DNA of 64,000 nt from Paenibacillus sp. FSL R7-0273 (GTDB taxonomy: Bacteria; Bacillota; Bacilli; Paenibacillales; Paenibacillaceae). Position 1 is the first letter of the stretch, and each line of letters starts with the position of its first letter. The stretch spans positions 6,838,501 to 6,902,500 of the forward strand of contig NZ_CP009283.1 of assembly GCF_000758625.1 (NCBI RefSeq), in the 5' to 3' direction. The notes beneath the pieces were generated by a model. It saw nothing but the letters and a program-made list of their open reading frames with translations. It searched no databases and was not told where the DNA came from. The position numbers and the translations under genes were made by a program. Positions 19,883 through 29,307 of the stretch are shown here, one piece after another.

Positions 19883-21007
19883 TTAACGCTTGAGCAGGCG
19901 GGGCGTTCCCCGCAGTGCAGACAAATCAGCTGCGCCGATGCCGAACATGGCAATCCGCAGCTCCAGCTCCACCTGGGCGAGCGCCCGGTCGAGCGCCTCC
20001 TCGGATTCCACTGCCGGCCCGAGCAGGCTGCGGCCGAAGCCGGCCAGATCGGCGCCGAGCGCGAGCGCTTTGGCGGCGTCCACGCCATGCTTCAGGCCGC
20101 CGCTGCCGATCAGCGCGCCGGCCGGAGCCGCGGCCCGCACCCCGCGGATGGAGTCGGCCGTCGGAATGCCCCAGTCGGCGAAGGCCTCTGCTGCGGCCCG
20201 CCGCACAGGGTCGGTGCTGCGGAATTTCTCCACCTGGCTCCAGGAGGTGCCGCCTGCCCCGGCCACGTCGATGAAGGCTACGCCGGCATTGTACAGCCTG
20301 AGCGCTGTATCACCGTCGATGCCCCAGCCGACCTCCTTGATGCCGACCGGTACCGGCAGCGCCCGGCATACCTTTTCGATTTGGGTAAGCAGGGAAGCAA
20401 AGCCGGTATTGCCCTCCGGCTGAAACACCTCCTGCAGCCCGTTCAGATGCAGCACAAGCCAGTCAGCCCCGGCGATCTCAACAGCCCGTCGGCACTCCTC
20501 CACGCCGAACCCGTAGGATAGCTGAACTGCCCCGATATTGGCGATGATTGGAATGTCCGGCGCAAGCTCACGCACCCGGAACGTCTCAGCCAGCTCTGCA
20601 CGCTCAACGGCCGCCCGGACCGAGCCGACGCCGAGCGCCCAGCCCCGCCGTCCGGCAACCTCAGCCAGCCTGGCATTAATCGCGCCTGTCGCCTTGCTGC
20701 CTCCGGTCATGGAGCTGATCAGCAGCGGTGTCTGCAGCTCACGCCCCAGAAAGACCGTGCGCAGCGAGAGGTCATCGAAATTCAGCTCAGGCAGCGCATT
20801 ATGCAGAAACCGGTAATCCTCCAGCCCGGTCGTAATCCCGCTGCCGCCTACCGCCTCATTCAGACAGAGCCGCACATGCTCCAGCTTGCGTTCGCCTGTT
20901 GTGGAGGAAGGCAGCAGGGACTTCCCCCCGGCAGCGCCTGGCAGCTGCGGGTCCCCGCCTGCTTCAGCCGATGAGGATTGTGTAGTCTTGTACGGCAAAT
21001 GTTCCAT
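19883..21007 (-). CDS. fni: Type 2 isopentenyl-diphosphate delta-isomerase
   Basis: FMN- and NADPH-dependent enzyme that interconverts IPP and DMAPP (idi-2). The RKLEHVRLCL start of the domain, PLLISSMTGG, HLNGLQEVFQPEGN, GIKEVGWGI and LIGSGGLKHGVDAAKALALGA (FMN phosphate site) are all visible. About 40 Ser/Gly/Ala-rich residues precede the domain; ATG 21007 has AGGGAGGGG upstream. It lies just downstream of the carotenoid operon in the same direction and supplies its precursor, but it has its own extended -10 promoter. Confidence 0.95.
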   Translation of the reverse strand: MEHLPYKTTQSSSAEAGGDPQLPGAAGGKSLLPSSTTGERKLEHVRLCLNEAVGGSGITTGLEDYRFLHNALPELNFDDLSLRTVFLGRELQTPLLISSMTGGSKATGAINARLAEVAGRRGWALGVGSVRAAVERAELAETFRVRELAPDIPIIANIGAVQLSYGFGVEECRRAVEIAGADWLVLHLNGLQEVFQPEGNTGFASLLTQIEKVCRALPVPVGIKEVGWGIDGDTALRLYNAGVAFIDVAGAGGTSWSQVEKFRSTDPVRRAAAEAFADWGIPTADSIRGVRAAAPAGALIGSGGLKHGVDAAKALALGADLAGFGRSLLGPAVESEEALDRALAQVELELRIAMFGIGAADLSALRGTPRLLKR

Positions 21008-21049
21008 GCTGTCCCCTCCCTTTGCTTCTAATTTGTATATATCCGCAAA

Positions 21050-21068
21050 ATGCCGGACCGGCCGGCAT
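21050..21068 (-). other. Hairpin between carotenoid operon and fni
   Basis: Perfect 7-bp inverted repeat ATGCCGG / CCGGCAT with a 5-nt loop, followed on the minus strand by TTTTGCGG. It lies after the crtNb-like stop, in the predicted fni leader. It could be a weak terminator or leader structure; the T tract is short. Confidence 0.35.
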
Positions 21069-21091
21069 CTCTCATGCCAAGAGCACGCTTC

Positions 21092-21100
21092 ATTATAGCA
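21092..21100 (-). promoter_or_regulatory. fni promoter, extended -10
   Basis: TGCTATAAT on the minus strand is a full extended -10 element about 80 bp upstream of the fni start. No good -35 is seen at 16-18 bp. Confidence 0.5.
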
Positions 21101-21136
21101 TCGCTGCCCTGCAAATGACAGAAACGCAGGCAGCTG

Positions 21137-22612
21137 CTAGCCCCCGCCTGCAATATGCTCGCCTACAAGCCTCCCGGACAGGGATACGACCGGCGTCCCT
21201 CCACCGGGATGCGTGGTTCCGCCCACATACCACAGCCCTTGAATATCCCTGGAACGGTTAGCCGGACGGAAGAAGGTCTGGCGTACCGAATTCGAGGAGA
21301 TGCCATATATCGCTCCCCGGTGGGCGAGGGTGTCGGCGGCGAGGTTCTGCGGGGTATACCGCTGAAGCACCTCTGCCTGCTCAAGCCCCGCGAGCCCGAA
21401 GCCTTTAAGTGTCTCAGTAATCCGCTGCCCGTATACCTCCGTCTCACTGGCCCAGTCGCAGCCGCTGTCCAGATAGGGGGCGTTGGCCAGAATAAACAGA
21501 TTGCTGCCGTCCGCCGGGGCCATGCCGGGCTCAGAGTAACCGGAGTAGCATACATACACTGCCGGATTTTGCGGAGGGCGTATTTTGCCAAAAATATCGG
21601 TGAACTCAGGCTCATATTGCTCCGGAAAAAACACCGTATGATGTGATAGCTGCTCATATTTTCGCCTCACGCCGGCAAGCGTCACCAGACCGGACAGCGA
21701 AGGTTCATAGCCCGCAATTCTGCGGTCGCTCATCGTCCGCCGGGCCGATTCCGGCAGCAGCATACGGCTGACGCTCAGCACATCCCCGCCGGCAATGACA
21801 GTCTGCGCCGGATAGAAGCCGCGCGAGGTCTCCACCCCTTCGGCTTTCCCGCCGGCCGTGGCAATGCCTGTAACCTCCGTCCCGGTAACGATCTCGACGC
21901 CAAGCCGCCGGGCCAGCGCTACCAGCCCTTCCACCAGCTTATAGGTACCGCCTTTAACACCGTATACGCCAAGCTTCGCCTCTACATGACCGAGCATCGC
22001 AAAGATAGCCGGAGACTGGTAAGGGGAGGATCCGACGTAGGTGGCATAACGCCCCAGCATCGCAAGTGTATTGGGATGTCTGAAATAGCGCTGAAGCAGT
22101 GACTGCAGCGTTAGAAACGGCCGGACCCTCAGCAGGTCCCGTACCAGCGGCAGGGACAGCTTATCTTTCCAGGAGAGCAGCAGCCGGTTGAGGAACTGCT
22201 TTTCACTCAGCCTGTACAGCAGTTCAGCTTCGGCCATGAATTCCCTGTAGCGGTCAGCGTCATGAGGAGAGTAGGCTGCAATCTGTTCACGCATAAATGC
22301 CGTGTCCCCTGATAAGTCGACCGTATGCCCGTCTGCAAAAATATTCCGTGTCCGCGGCTCCAGCTCATACAGCTCGACGTACTCCTCCATCTCAGCCCCG
22401 GCAAGCTCGTAGAGCGAGCGGAATACATGCGGCATGGTTATAGTGCTCGGGCCCCTGTCAAAGGTATACCCTTGCTCCGTAACCCGCTGCAGCTTGCCGC
22501 CGGGCTGTGCCTGCCGCTCCAGCACGGTCACCTTCCAGCCCTTTGCCGCCAGCGTGACTGCACAGGACAGGCTGCCGAAGCCGGCACCGATAATAACCGC
22601 CTGCTTGTTCAA
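21137..22612 (-). CDS. Carotenoid oxygenase/desaturase, CrtNb/CrtP-like
   Basis: FAD-dependent CrtN-family enzyme, last of the crt operon. N-terminal dinucleotide fold AVIIGAGFGSLSCAVTLAAKG with ERQAQPGGKL, and the C-terminal GLWYVGGTTHPGGGTPVVSLSG that closes the family. The THPGGGTPVV form and the place next to a GT2 gene resemble CrtNb/CrtP enzymes that oxidise terminal methyl groups of C30 carotenoids to aldehydes or acids (inference). TTG 22612 is favoured: AAAGGGAGG lies 8 nt upstream and TTGA overlaps the GT2 stop. The longer ATG at 22633 overlaps that ribosome site. Confidence 0.82.
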   Translation of the reverse strand: MNKQAVIIGAGFGSLSCAVTLAAKGWKVTVLERQAQPGGKLQRVTEQGYTFDRGPSTITMPHVFRSLYELAGAEMEEYVELYELEPRTRNIFADGHTVDLSGDTAFMREQIAAYSPHDADRYREFMAEAELLYRLSEKQFLNRLLLSWKDKLSLPLVRDLLRVRPFLTLQSLLQRYFRHPNTLAMLGRYATYVGSSPYQSPAIFAMLGHVEAKLGVYGVKGGTYKLVEGLVALARRLGVEIVTGTEVTGIATAGGKAEGVETSRGFYPAQTVIAGGDVLSVSRMLLPESARRTMSDRRIAGYEPSLSGLVTLAGVRRKYEQLSHHTVFFPEQYEPEFTDIFGKIRPPQNPAVYVCYSGYSEPGMAPADGSNLFILANAPYLDSGCDWASETEVYGQRITETLKGFGLAGLEQAEVLQRYTPQNLAADTLAHRGAIYGISSNSVRQTFFRPANRSRDIQGLWYVGGTTHPGGGTPVVSLSGRLVGEHIAGGG

Positions 22613-23826
22613 CGGTAACGCCTCCCTTTCCATTCATAGCCCTGGCCGGATACACTGCCGCGCCAGGATGCGGCTGCAATGGCAATCAGGCTTATCATAC
22701 TTGCCGGCAGCAGCAGGCAGAACCAGAAGGGCTGCCTGCCTGCCCGGTCTGCCGTTCTTTTTACGGCGGCTCCTCCGGCCACGGCGGCGGCCGCCCAGAG
22801 CAGAGCTGCCGCCTCCCCGGTGATCAGCGCCCAAAGCGCAGCCATTACCGGGAATATGTACAGAAGCGCATAGAACAGGAGTACACCCAGCAGCAGCACC
22901 GGCTTGCGTCCGAGGCCGGCGTAAATATTTTTGCGGTAGCCCTTCCAGACCTCGGGGGCATTATGATACATCCGCATTTCTGTATGCCCTGTAATATCGG
23001 CCAGGGTCACCGGATCACCGGCCAGCTTGACCGCCCTCGCCAGCGCCATATCATCCACCAGCTGGCTGCGGATGGCGCTGTGCCCGCCGCAGCGGACGTA
23101 GCTGTCCCGGTGGATAAGCATGAAGCCGCCGTGGGCGGCCGCAAACCGCGGATCCCTTGAGCGGCGGACAAGCGGAATTGGCAGATGGCAGATGATGGTG
23201 AACACCATCAGCGGTACGGCCAGGCGCTCCAGCCAGGAGCCGGTCTGCTGCCGCGGAAAGCCGGTAATCAGGCCGCTGCCCTGCGCCGCCGCTGAGGTTA
23301 ATGCTGCTTCAAGCGCCTGCGGCTGCAGGCGGATATCAGCATCCAGGAAGAGCAGCCATTCCCCTTCGGCTGCTTCTGCCAGCTGAGCGCAGGCATGGCA
23401 TTTGCCTGCCCAGCCCTCCGGCAGCTCAGCACCTGCAAGCACCCTCGTCCGTGAGCCTCCGGCGGCTGCGGCAAGCTCTGCAGTCCCGTCGGCTGATCGG
23501 TCATCCAGCACGATAATCTCGGTTTGGCGTCCAGCTGTGCTGCAGGCAAGCACAGTTTCCAGGCAGGCGCTTATATTCCCCGCCTCATCACGCGCCGGAA
23601 TCAGCACGGATAAGGCGGGGCGCTGTGAAGACGCAGATTCCGCCAAATTTTTATCGGGGTCTGCAGCTGAGGGAGCGGACAGAAGCTTTCTGTAATCTAC
23701 TTCCTTTAGACCTGCCGTTTCCTTGCTATGCGGTGCACCGAGCACCGGGAGCCGTGACGCATTCCATACGGCAAACGCCAGCTGCAGCAGAACCATAAAT
23801 GTAATTCCTTGCAGTACGGCAATCAT
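22609..23826 (-). CDS. Glycosyltransferase family 2, CrtQ-like
   Basis: 405-aa membrane glycosyltransferase. One N-terminal helix, then a GT-A domain with LSVLIPARDEAGN, DDRSADGT, the metal-binding DAD in LLFLDADI, and QLVDDMALARAV, then two or three C-terminal helices. This matches the CrtQ type that adds a sugar to a carotenoid acid or hydroxyl. Its ATG overlaps the plsC-like stop by 4 bp. Residues 30-70 form a low-complexity linker. Acceptor and sugar are inferred from the operon. Confidence 0.8.
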   Translation of the reverse strand: MIAVLQGITFMVLLQLAFAVWNASRLPVLGAPHSKETAGLKEVDYRKLLSAPSAADPDKNLAESASSQRPALSVLIPARDEAGNISACLETVLACSTAGRQTEIIVLDDRSADGTAELAAAAGGSRTRVLAGAELPEGWAGKCHACAQLAEAAEGEWLLFLDADIRLQPQALEAALTSAAAQGSGLITGFPRQQTGSWLERLAVPLMVFTIICHLPIPLVRRSRDPRFAAAHGGFMLIHRDSYVRCGGHSAIRSQLVDDMALARAVKLAGDPVTLADITGHTEMRMYHNAPEVWKGYRKNIYAGLGRKPVLLLGVLLFYALLYIFPVMAALWALITGEAAALLWAAAAVAGGAAVKRTADRAGRQPFWFCLLLPASMISLIAIAAASWRGSVSGQGYEWKGRRYR

Positions 23827-24557
23827 CGGCTTCCCCTCCGCCAGGCGTCAAATCGTTCATGAACCGATCCGCCGGTTTTGATCAGCGGTGTGAAGCAGGA
23901 GGGCATATGTCCCTTATGCTCCAGAATCAGCTGGCGGTGCCGGTCCAGCTGCTCCTGCAGGCAGGAGGACAGTAGCGCTGAAATACCGCCTCTGTCCAGC
24001 TCCTTCCACGGCTGCAGCAACGGTTCACCTGCCAGCAGAGTGGCCTCCGGCTTGGGATGGAAGAACAGGCCGTGATACAGGGTCACAGGTACAACCGCCG
24101 CATCCGGACACAGGCGCAGCACAACTGCAGCCCCTTCCTTAAGCTGCAGCGGGCGGTGTTCAAGCGGCAGAAGCTCCCCCTCAGGATACATCCATACGCT
24201 GCCGCCTTCACCAAGCAGCCTGGCTGTATACCGCAGCGAGGCACGAACATCCGCCGGCTCCTCGCGGTTAATGGAATAAGCGCCCAAACGGCGGAAAAAT
24301 TGAAATTTGCGCAGCTGCGCCTCCTCCATCATGAAATACTGCCTGCGGCGGGTCAGCCTTCGGGCTGCATGATAGGCCAGCAGACCGTCCCACCAGGAGC
24401 TGTGATTCATGATGTACAGCACTGGCCTGCCCCCGGCTGAAGCAGGCTGCAGCTCACCTGATAACCCGATAAAGCGGAAGTGCCTGTGCAGCAGATAAAG
24501 GGTATTATAGCGGCTGAACAGCGCATCAAAGCTTCGGGATTTGGCCGCTTCGAGCAT
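23823..24557 (-). CDS. PlsC-type acyltransferase in carotenoid operon
   Basis: Lysophospholipid-type acyltransferase. The catalytic HX4D is in MNHSSWWDGLLAYHAAR and the second motif in MYPEGELLPL. It differs from staphylococcal CrtO, which is small and membrane-bound, but could fill the same role by acylating a glycosyl carotenoid (inference). ATG 24557 (MLEAAKSRSFD) has AGGGAG 8 nt upstream; a longer frame reaches 24599. Either way it overlaps the cruF-like gene (by 32 bp at 24557), so translation is coupled. Confidence 0.78.
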   Translation of the reverse strand: MLEAAKSRSFDALFSRYNTLYLLHRHFRFIGLSGELQPASAGGRPVLYIMNHSSWWDGLLAYHAARRLTRRRQYFMMEEAQLRKFQFFRRLGAYSINREEPADVRASLRYTARLLGEGGSVWMYPEGELLPLEHRPLQLKEGAAVVLRLCPDAAVVPVTLYHGLFFHPKPEATLLAGEPLLQPWKELDRGGISALLSSCLQEQLDRHRQLILEHKGHMPSCFTPLIKTGGSVHERFDAWRRGSR

Positions 24558-25311
24558 AGCGCAGGCTCCCTTCTGCCAGAGCTGCCCCAATACCGGCAAT
24601 GATTATGCATAGCGGAAGCCCTTCACGCAGGCCGACAAGACCGAACATAAGAATTACCGCCTGATATAGCCTGGTGCCGCGCCGCACTGCCCTTCCGGTT
24701 AAGCGGACAGGAGGGATAAGGAGCGACAGCAGCGAGCCGGCAATCAGCCAGCCGATGAAGTTGCTCACCGGTACCCCGTAGAAGCCGCCTCCGTCCCCCC
24801 AGCTCCAGAAGCCCCGCGCATGGGCAACAGGATCAAGCACCAGGTCCAGCAAAACGGTCCAGAAGCCGACCTGCACCGCCCGCAGCACCATAAGCCGCCA
24901 GCCGGACTGGCCGAAGTCACGGGCCAGCAGAACGGCATTGCCGACTACTGCAATCCAGGCGAAGCCCAGAGTGGCCGGCACACCGTACAGCAGCGGACCG
25001 AGGATATCAGAGTATCCGTAACTGCCGAACAGATGACCGGTATGAACGCCATACCATTCCACAGCCATTCCGCCGGTCCAGATTAATACAGCAGAAAGGA
25101 GGAAACGGACAGGATCAGGCTGCGCCGAAAAAATGACTGACCGGTCGGCCACAAAGGGGCGTTCATATCCCTTGACGATTAGCTCTCCGGCATAAACAGC
25201 ATAAAACACCAGGAAAAGTCCATTTGAAAACTGCAGGCCCTGCGGCACAGTGAAAAAGATAAGCAGCAGTGCGCCGATTGCATACCAGATCCAGAATACC
25301 GTCCTGATCAT
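24526..25311 (-). CDS. cruF: CruF-like carotenoid biosynthesis membrane protein (DUF422)
   Basis: 261-aa protein with about seven membrane helices. The segments GYSDILGPLLYGVPATLGFAW and LDLVLDPVAHARGFWSW are characteristic of the CruF/DUF422 family, which hydrates the terminal double bond of acyclic carotenoids (1,2-hydratase). A 1-hydroxyl made here could be the site of glycosylation. Its ATG directly follows the crtM stop (TAG then ATG). Reaction and substrate are family inference. Confidence 0.8.
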   Translation of the reverse strand: MIRTVFWIWYAIGALLLIFFTVPQGLQFSNGLFLVFYAVYAGELIVKGYERPFVADRSVIFSAQPDPVRFLLSAVLIWTGGMAVEWYGVHTGHLFGSYGYSDILGPLLYGVPATLGFAWIAVVGNAVLLARDFGQSGWRLMVLRAVQVGFWTVLLDLVLDPVAHARGFWSWGDGGGFYGVPVSNFIGWLIAGSLLSLLIPPVRLTGRAVRRGTRLYQAVILMFGLVGLREGLPLCIIIAGIGAALAEGSLRYARSGQIPKL

Positions 25312-26190
25312 CTACAGTACCGCAGCCTTCGCGGTTCTGCCGCCCAGTCTTGAGGCATAACGTGCCGCTGTACGGCCCAGCATCCGCAGCTTGGCTTCAT
25401 CGCTGACATACGCCCTGTTGCGGAATACATCGTACCCGGCTTCAGCCACCGAATCCAGGATAGCCGCATAAAATGCCGCCGCCAGCTCTACCGCCAGACC
25501 GCTCTCAGGCGGATAGGTCTCCACATGGGCGAGCCCCTTTTCGAACCAGCCCAGCGCTTCCCGGCGGAGGTCTTCGATCACGTTCACGAAGCGCTGGTCG
25601 ACGATCCCCGACTCCAGCTCCTCCTGGGTGTATCCGTGCTTCTGCATAAGCGCAAGCGGTACATAACGCCTGCCCCGCCGCAGATCTTCGCCTACATCGC
25701 GGATAATATTGACAATCTGCATACCGATACCCAGTGCAATGCCTGCCGCCTGCACACCCTCATCCGAATCATCGCGCAGAACCGGAAGCAGCATCTCGCC
25801 GACAGTGCCGGCTACCAGGTAACAGTAGCTTTCCAGCTCTTCCATCGTCTCGTAATGGGTGAACGTCAAATCCCCCAGCTGGCCCTGCATCTGCAGCAGG
25901 AACGGTTCCCTTGTCAGCTTCGGGAAGCTGGCGAACAGCCAGCGCAGCGCCGGCCAGATAAAGTGGCCTTCCGCTTCATCAAGCCGCTTAAAGTTCCGGC
26001 GCAGCTCATGTATGGTGTATGGCGACTTTTCGGGCTCATCCACACTGTCGTCAATAATCCGGCAGAAGGCGTAGATGACATGCACCGCTTCCCGGCGCGG
26101 GCTAGGCAGCCCGGCAAACGCCTTATGAAAGGAGGTAGAGCCCTTCTTCATCAGTTCCTCACAGTCACGCATAATGCTCTCATTTATCAT
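25312..26190 (-). CDS. crtM: Dehydrosqualene/phytoene synthase
   Basis: First committed carotenoid enzyme: head-to-head condensation of two farnesyl (CrtM) or geranylgeranyl (CrtB) diphosphates. 292 aa. The two Mg2+-binding Asp-rich motifs are IDDSVDEPE and RDVGEDLRRGRRYVP, with AGTVGEMLLPVL between. With CrtN-type desaturases around it, a C30 (dehydrosqualene) product is more likely, but chain length cannot be read with certainty. The ATG overlaps the upstream desaturase stop by 4 bp. Confidence 0.9.
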   Translation of the reverse strand: MINESIMRDCEELMKKGSTSFHKAFAGLPSPRREAVHVIYAFCRIIDDSVDEPEKSPYTIHELRRNFKRLDEAEGHFIWPALRWLFASFPKLTREPFLLQMQGQLGDLTFTHYETMEELESYCYLVAGTVGEMLLPVLRDDSDEGVQAAGIALGIGMQIVNIIRDVGEDLRRGRRYVPLALMQKHGYTQEELESGIVDQRFVNVIEDLRREALGWFEKGLAHVETYPPESGLAVELAAAFYAAILDSVAEAGYDVFRNRAYVSDEAKLRMLGRTAARYASRLGGRTAKAAVL

Positions 26191-27701
26191 TGTTTCATCT
26201 CCTTCATAAGTTCATGGACAGCCATCCTTGCTCCTTGCATAACAATCGGCACACCGCCGCCGGGATGAACGGAGGCGCCGGCAGCATAAAGACCTTTAAT
26301 CGGGTAAGGCCGGGGCTGTGGCCGGAATACACCCAGCTGGCTGAGCACCGGAGCAATGCCGAAGCTGCCGCCGCCGTACAAGCCATCCTTCTGCGCATCC
26401 GCAGGGGTACGGATTGTCTTCCACCGCAGACTGGCCTTCAGGCCCGGAAAGCCTCTCTGCTCCGCATCATCCAGGACACGCTGCGCCAAAGGCTCTGCAA
26501 TGGCCTCCCAGTCGAGCCCCGGATCAGCAGGCACGGGAATCAGGAAGTAAAGAGCACTTTCCCCCGGCGGGGCCGCACTGTCGTCAAGCGCCGCCGGATT
26601 AAATACATAATAGGAGGGCAGCTCTGAAACTCTGTCCTGGTCAAACAACTCACGCAGGTTGTCATTCAGGCTGTCAGGCAGGAAAAACTGATGCGTCTGC
26701 GATTCCGGCCAGCGCCGGTCAGCGCCGGCATAGATCAGCACACAACCTGAGGAGGGCTTATACCGGCCGCGCTTGATCCGGCCTCTTGCACCGGAGCTGA
26801 CCTTCACTGCCCCGTTTCCCGGGTCTGTACTCCCGGCGAACAGCTCAGCCGGCAGCAGCCCCTCCAGCTGCGGGAACTCACCGTTGTAGAGCACAGCATC
26901 ATATGAATGCTTAACCCCGCCGGCTGTAAGTCCGGTGCACCGTCCATCTTCAACGGTCAGGGTCTCGACCTCTGTGCCGGTATGAATCTCAACCCCGCGG
27001 CTGAGCAGCTCGCGGGAGAGGATCTGCGGGAGCTTCCCGTAGCCGCCCTTCAGCATCCAGATGCCGAACGCGCTCTCCGCATACGGCAGCATCGTGTATA
27101 TGCCCGGGGTGCGGAACGGGGCTCCGCCGATATACAGGCTCTGCAGGGAAAAGGCATCCCGCAGCTCCTCGCTGCGGAAATAGCTGCCGACCGCCGACCG
27201 CAGGCTGCGGTAGGCACGCAGACGGCTCATCAGCCGCAGATTCGCCGGACTGAAGAACTCACGCCGCCGGTGGAACGGCTGCTCCAGGAAGGAGGCCTTG
27301 CCCCGGGGGAACAGTCCGGCCATATCGCCCATAAACCGGAGGAAGCCGCTGCCCTCTCCGGGAAATTCACGTTCAATCTCCGCTGCCTGCTCCTCCAGGC
27401 CCGCCACCTTGGTCAGCACACGCCCGCTCCGGAAGTGAATCCGGCAGAGCGGATCGCAGCGCAGCAGCTCAAGGCTGCCTGGCGGAAGCCCGCCTTCCTC
27501 CAGAATGCCGTTCAGCATCTCCGGCAGCAGAACAATGGTCGGCCCCTGGTCAATCCGGTACGGCCCCTCCTCTTCAAAGGCGACCCGCCCGCCGACCTTG
27601 CCCGCACGCTCATAGATAACAACCTGCTGCCCTTGGCGGCTTAGCAGCAGCGCCGCGGTCAGCCCGCCGATGCCGCCGCCGACGATAGCCACGCGACTCA
27701 C
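26187..27701 (-). CDS. CrtN-family carotenoid desaturase/isomerase-like, second copy
   Basis: FAD-binding amine-oxidase-fold protein, 504 aa. N terminus VAIVGGGIGGLTAALLLSRQG with ERAGKVGGRV; C terminus GLYAAGASVHPGGGVPIVMQGAR. Start GTG overlaps the crtN stop in GTGA. Compared with the other two paralogues it is the most divergent. It may be CrtNc-like (oxidising an aldehyde to an acid) or a second desaturase; sequence alone does not settle it. Confidence 0.8.
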   Translation of the reverse strand: MSRVAIVGGGIGGLTAALLLSRQGQQVVIYERAGKVGGRVAFEEEGPYRIDQGPTIVLLPEMLNGILEEGGLPPGSLELLRCDPLCRIHFRSGRVLTKVAGLEEQAAEIEREFPGEGSGFLRFMGDMAGLFPRGKASFLEQPFHRRREFFSPANLRLMSRLRAYRSLRSAVGSYFRSEELRDAFSLQSLYIGGAPFRTPGIYTMLPYAESAFGIWMLKGGYGKLPQILSRELLSRGVEIHTGTEVETLTVEDGRCTGLTAGGVKHSYDAVLYNGEFPQLEGLLPAELFAGSTDPGNGAVKVSSGARGRIKRGRYKPSSGCVLIYAGADRRWPESQTHQFFLPDSLNDNLRELFDQDRVSELPSYYVFNPAALDDSAAPPGESALYFLIPVPADPGLDWEAIAEPLAQRVLDDAEQRGFPGLKASLRWKTIRTPADAQKDGLYGGGSFGIAPVLSQLGVFRPQPRPYPIKGLYAAGASVHPGGGVPIVMQGARMAVHELMKEMKQ

Positions 27702-29245
27702 AGCGGCACCCCGCTGCCCGCTGCGCCCGCTACGGCAACCGACCGGCTGCGGGCAGCCTGGTCATGCTCCTCAAGCAGGCGCGCGCTGATCTTCGCCGAC
27801 TCAAAGATCGTCGGCAGTCCGCTGCCCGGATGCGTTCCGCCGCCGACCAGCCAGATGCCGGACACCTCCTGGAAGGTATTGTGCGGACGCAGATACATCA
27901 TCTGGCCAAGGTTATGGGCCAGGTTGAAGGTTGCACCGTTATAGACATCCAGATTGTCCCTCCAGTCCAGCGGCGAGAAGAATTTGCTCTCCTCCACCCG
28001 GGAAGACAGGCCGGCGAGCTGCGGGATACGCTCCAGCCGCTCCAGCATCTGCGCCCGGACAGCCGGTCCCTCCTGCCGCCAGTCAATACCGGCCTGCAGA
28101 TTGGGAACAGGCATCAGCACATACAGGGAGGATTTGCCGGCCGGAGCCAGGGTAGAGTCAATAACCGAAGGATTGTGTATATAAATGGACGGGTCAGCCG
28201 ACAGGACGCCCTGCCGTGTAATTTCATCAACATTACGGCGGTAATCGCCCGAGAAATGAACAGAATGATGCCCCAGGTCAATGCTGCCGTCCACCCCGAG
28301 ATACAGCATCGCGGTAGAGCAGGAATAACGCTTGCGCGCCATCTTGACCGGTGTATATTTTTTGAGCAGACCCGGCTCGAACAGCTGGGTTACTGCTGTC
28401 CCGAAGTCAGCTCCGAGCACAACGTAATCGGCGTGCACCTTTTCCCCGTCCTCCAGCAGCAGGCCGGAGGCTTGACGGTTATTAACCAGTATCCGCTTCA
28501 CTCCACTTGAAGTATGGATCCGCCCGCCATGCTCCTTAATAACATCCGCCATAGCCTCCAGCACCTTATTAATACCGCCTTCAGGATGATACAGGCCGTA
28601 ACGGTGCTCCAGGTAGGACAGAATCGTGAACGTGCCGGGACATTCCCAGGGCGACATCCCGAGGTATTTGGCCTGAAAGGTGAAGGCGTAACGCAGCCGT
28701 TCATCGTCAAAATACTTCGACAGCCGGTTGTACACCGTATCGGTCGCATGCAGCTTAGGCAGCGCGTGCAGCACATCTCTTTTTATGTAATCTGCAGGTG
28801 ACTGAAAGGGGCGCTGCAGCAGCGGCATAACCCTGGTAAACTTATCGTCCTCATCAGCCATAAACCGGCGGTAACCGGCCCCGTTCCCCGGAAACAGCCG
28901 TTCAATCTCCGCTGCGGTCTGCTCCTGGTCGGTAGACGGCCGGAACACGGTCTCTCCGAAGTGCAGGGAATACAGCGGGTTCAGCTCCTTCATGGACACA
29001 TAGCTGTGCAGGGAGCGTCCCGCCATCGTAAACAGCTCCTCCAGCAGATGCGGCATCATCAGAAAGGTGGCCCCGCGGTCAAAACGGTATTCACCCAGCC
29101 GCAGCTCGCCCGATCTTCCGCCGACCGTATCCTGCTTCTCAAAGACCTCTACCTCATAGCCCTTTGCGGCCAGAAGCATGGCGGCAGCCAGACCTCCCGG
29201 GCCGGCACCGACCACCGCAACCTTTGCGGCGCTTTTTCCAGTCAT
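27698..29245 (-). CDS. crtN: Carotenoid desaturase CrtN/CrtI-like, first gene of crt operon
   Basis: FAD-dependent phytoene/dehydrosqualene desaturase. VAVVGAGPGGLAAAMLLAAKG and EKQDTVGGRSGEL form the FAD fold; YRFDRGATFLMMP is the usual next segment; the C terminus has GIWLVGGGTHPGSGLPTI. The ATG at 29245 (MTGKSAAKV, 515 aa) has GGGAG 8 nt upstream; a GTG three codons earlier overlaps that site. It is the first gene after the CarH-type operator promoter. The last 20 residues are a low-complexity Ala/Ser/Gly tail. Confidence 0.88.
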   Translation of the reverse strand: MTGKSAAKVAVVGAGPGGLAAAMLLAAKGYEVEVFEKQDTVGGRSGELRLGEYRFDRGATFLMMPHLLEELFTMAGRSLHSYVSMKELNPLYSLHFGETVFRPSTDQEQTAAEIERLFPGNGAGYRRFMADEDDKFTRVMPLLQRPFQSPADYIKRDVLHALPKLHATDTVYNRLSKYFDDERLRYAFTFQAKYLGMSPWECPGTFTILSYLEHRYGLYHPEGGINKVLEAMADVIKEHGGRIHTSSGVKRILVNNRQASGLLLEDGEKVHADYVVLGADFGTAVTQLFEPGLLKKYTPVKMARKRYSCSTAMLYLGVDGSIDLGHHSVHFSGDYRRNVDEITRQGVLSADPSIYIHNPSVIDSTLAPAGKSSLYVLMPVPNLQAGIDWRQEGPAVRAQMLERLERIPQLAGLSSRVEESKFFSPLDWRDNLDVYNGATFNLAHNLGQMMYLRPHNTFQEVSGIWLVGGGTHPGSGLPTIFESAKISARLLEEHDQAARSRSVAVAGAAGSGVPL

Positions 29246-29307
29246 CAGTCCCACTCCCTATTTCACTTGATTTTTATTTCTTCGTATACATCTCGCTATT
29301 TGCGCAA

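Noticed and set aside
23823..24557. CrtO-type carotenoid acyltransferase
   Set aside because: HX4D and EGEL motifs place it in the PlsC family, not the small CrtO family; only the role may be alike.
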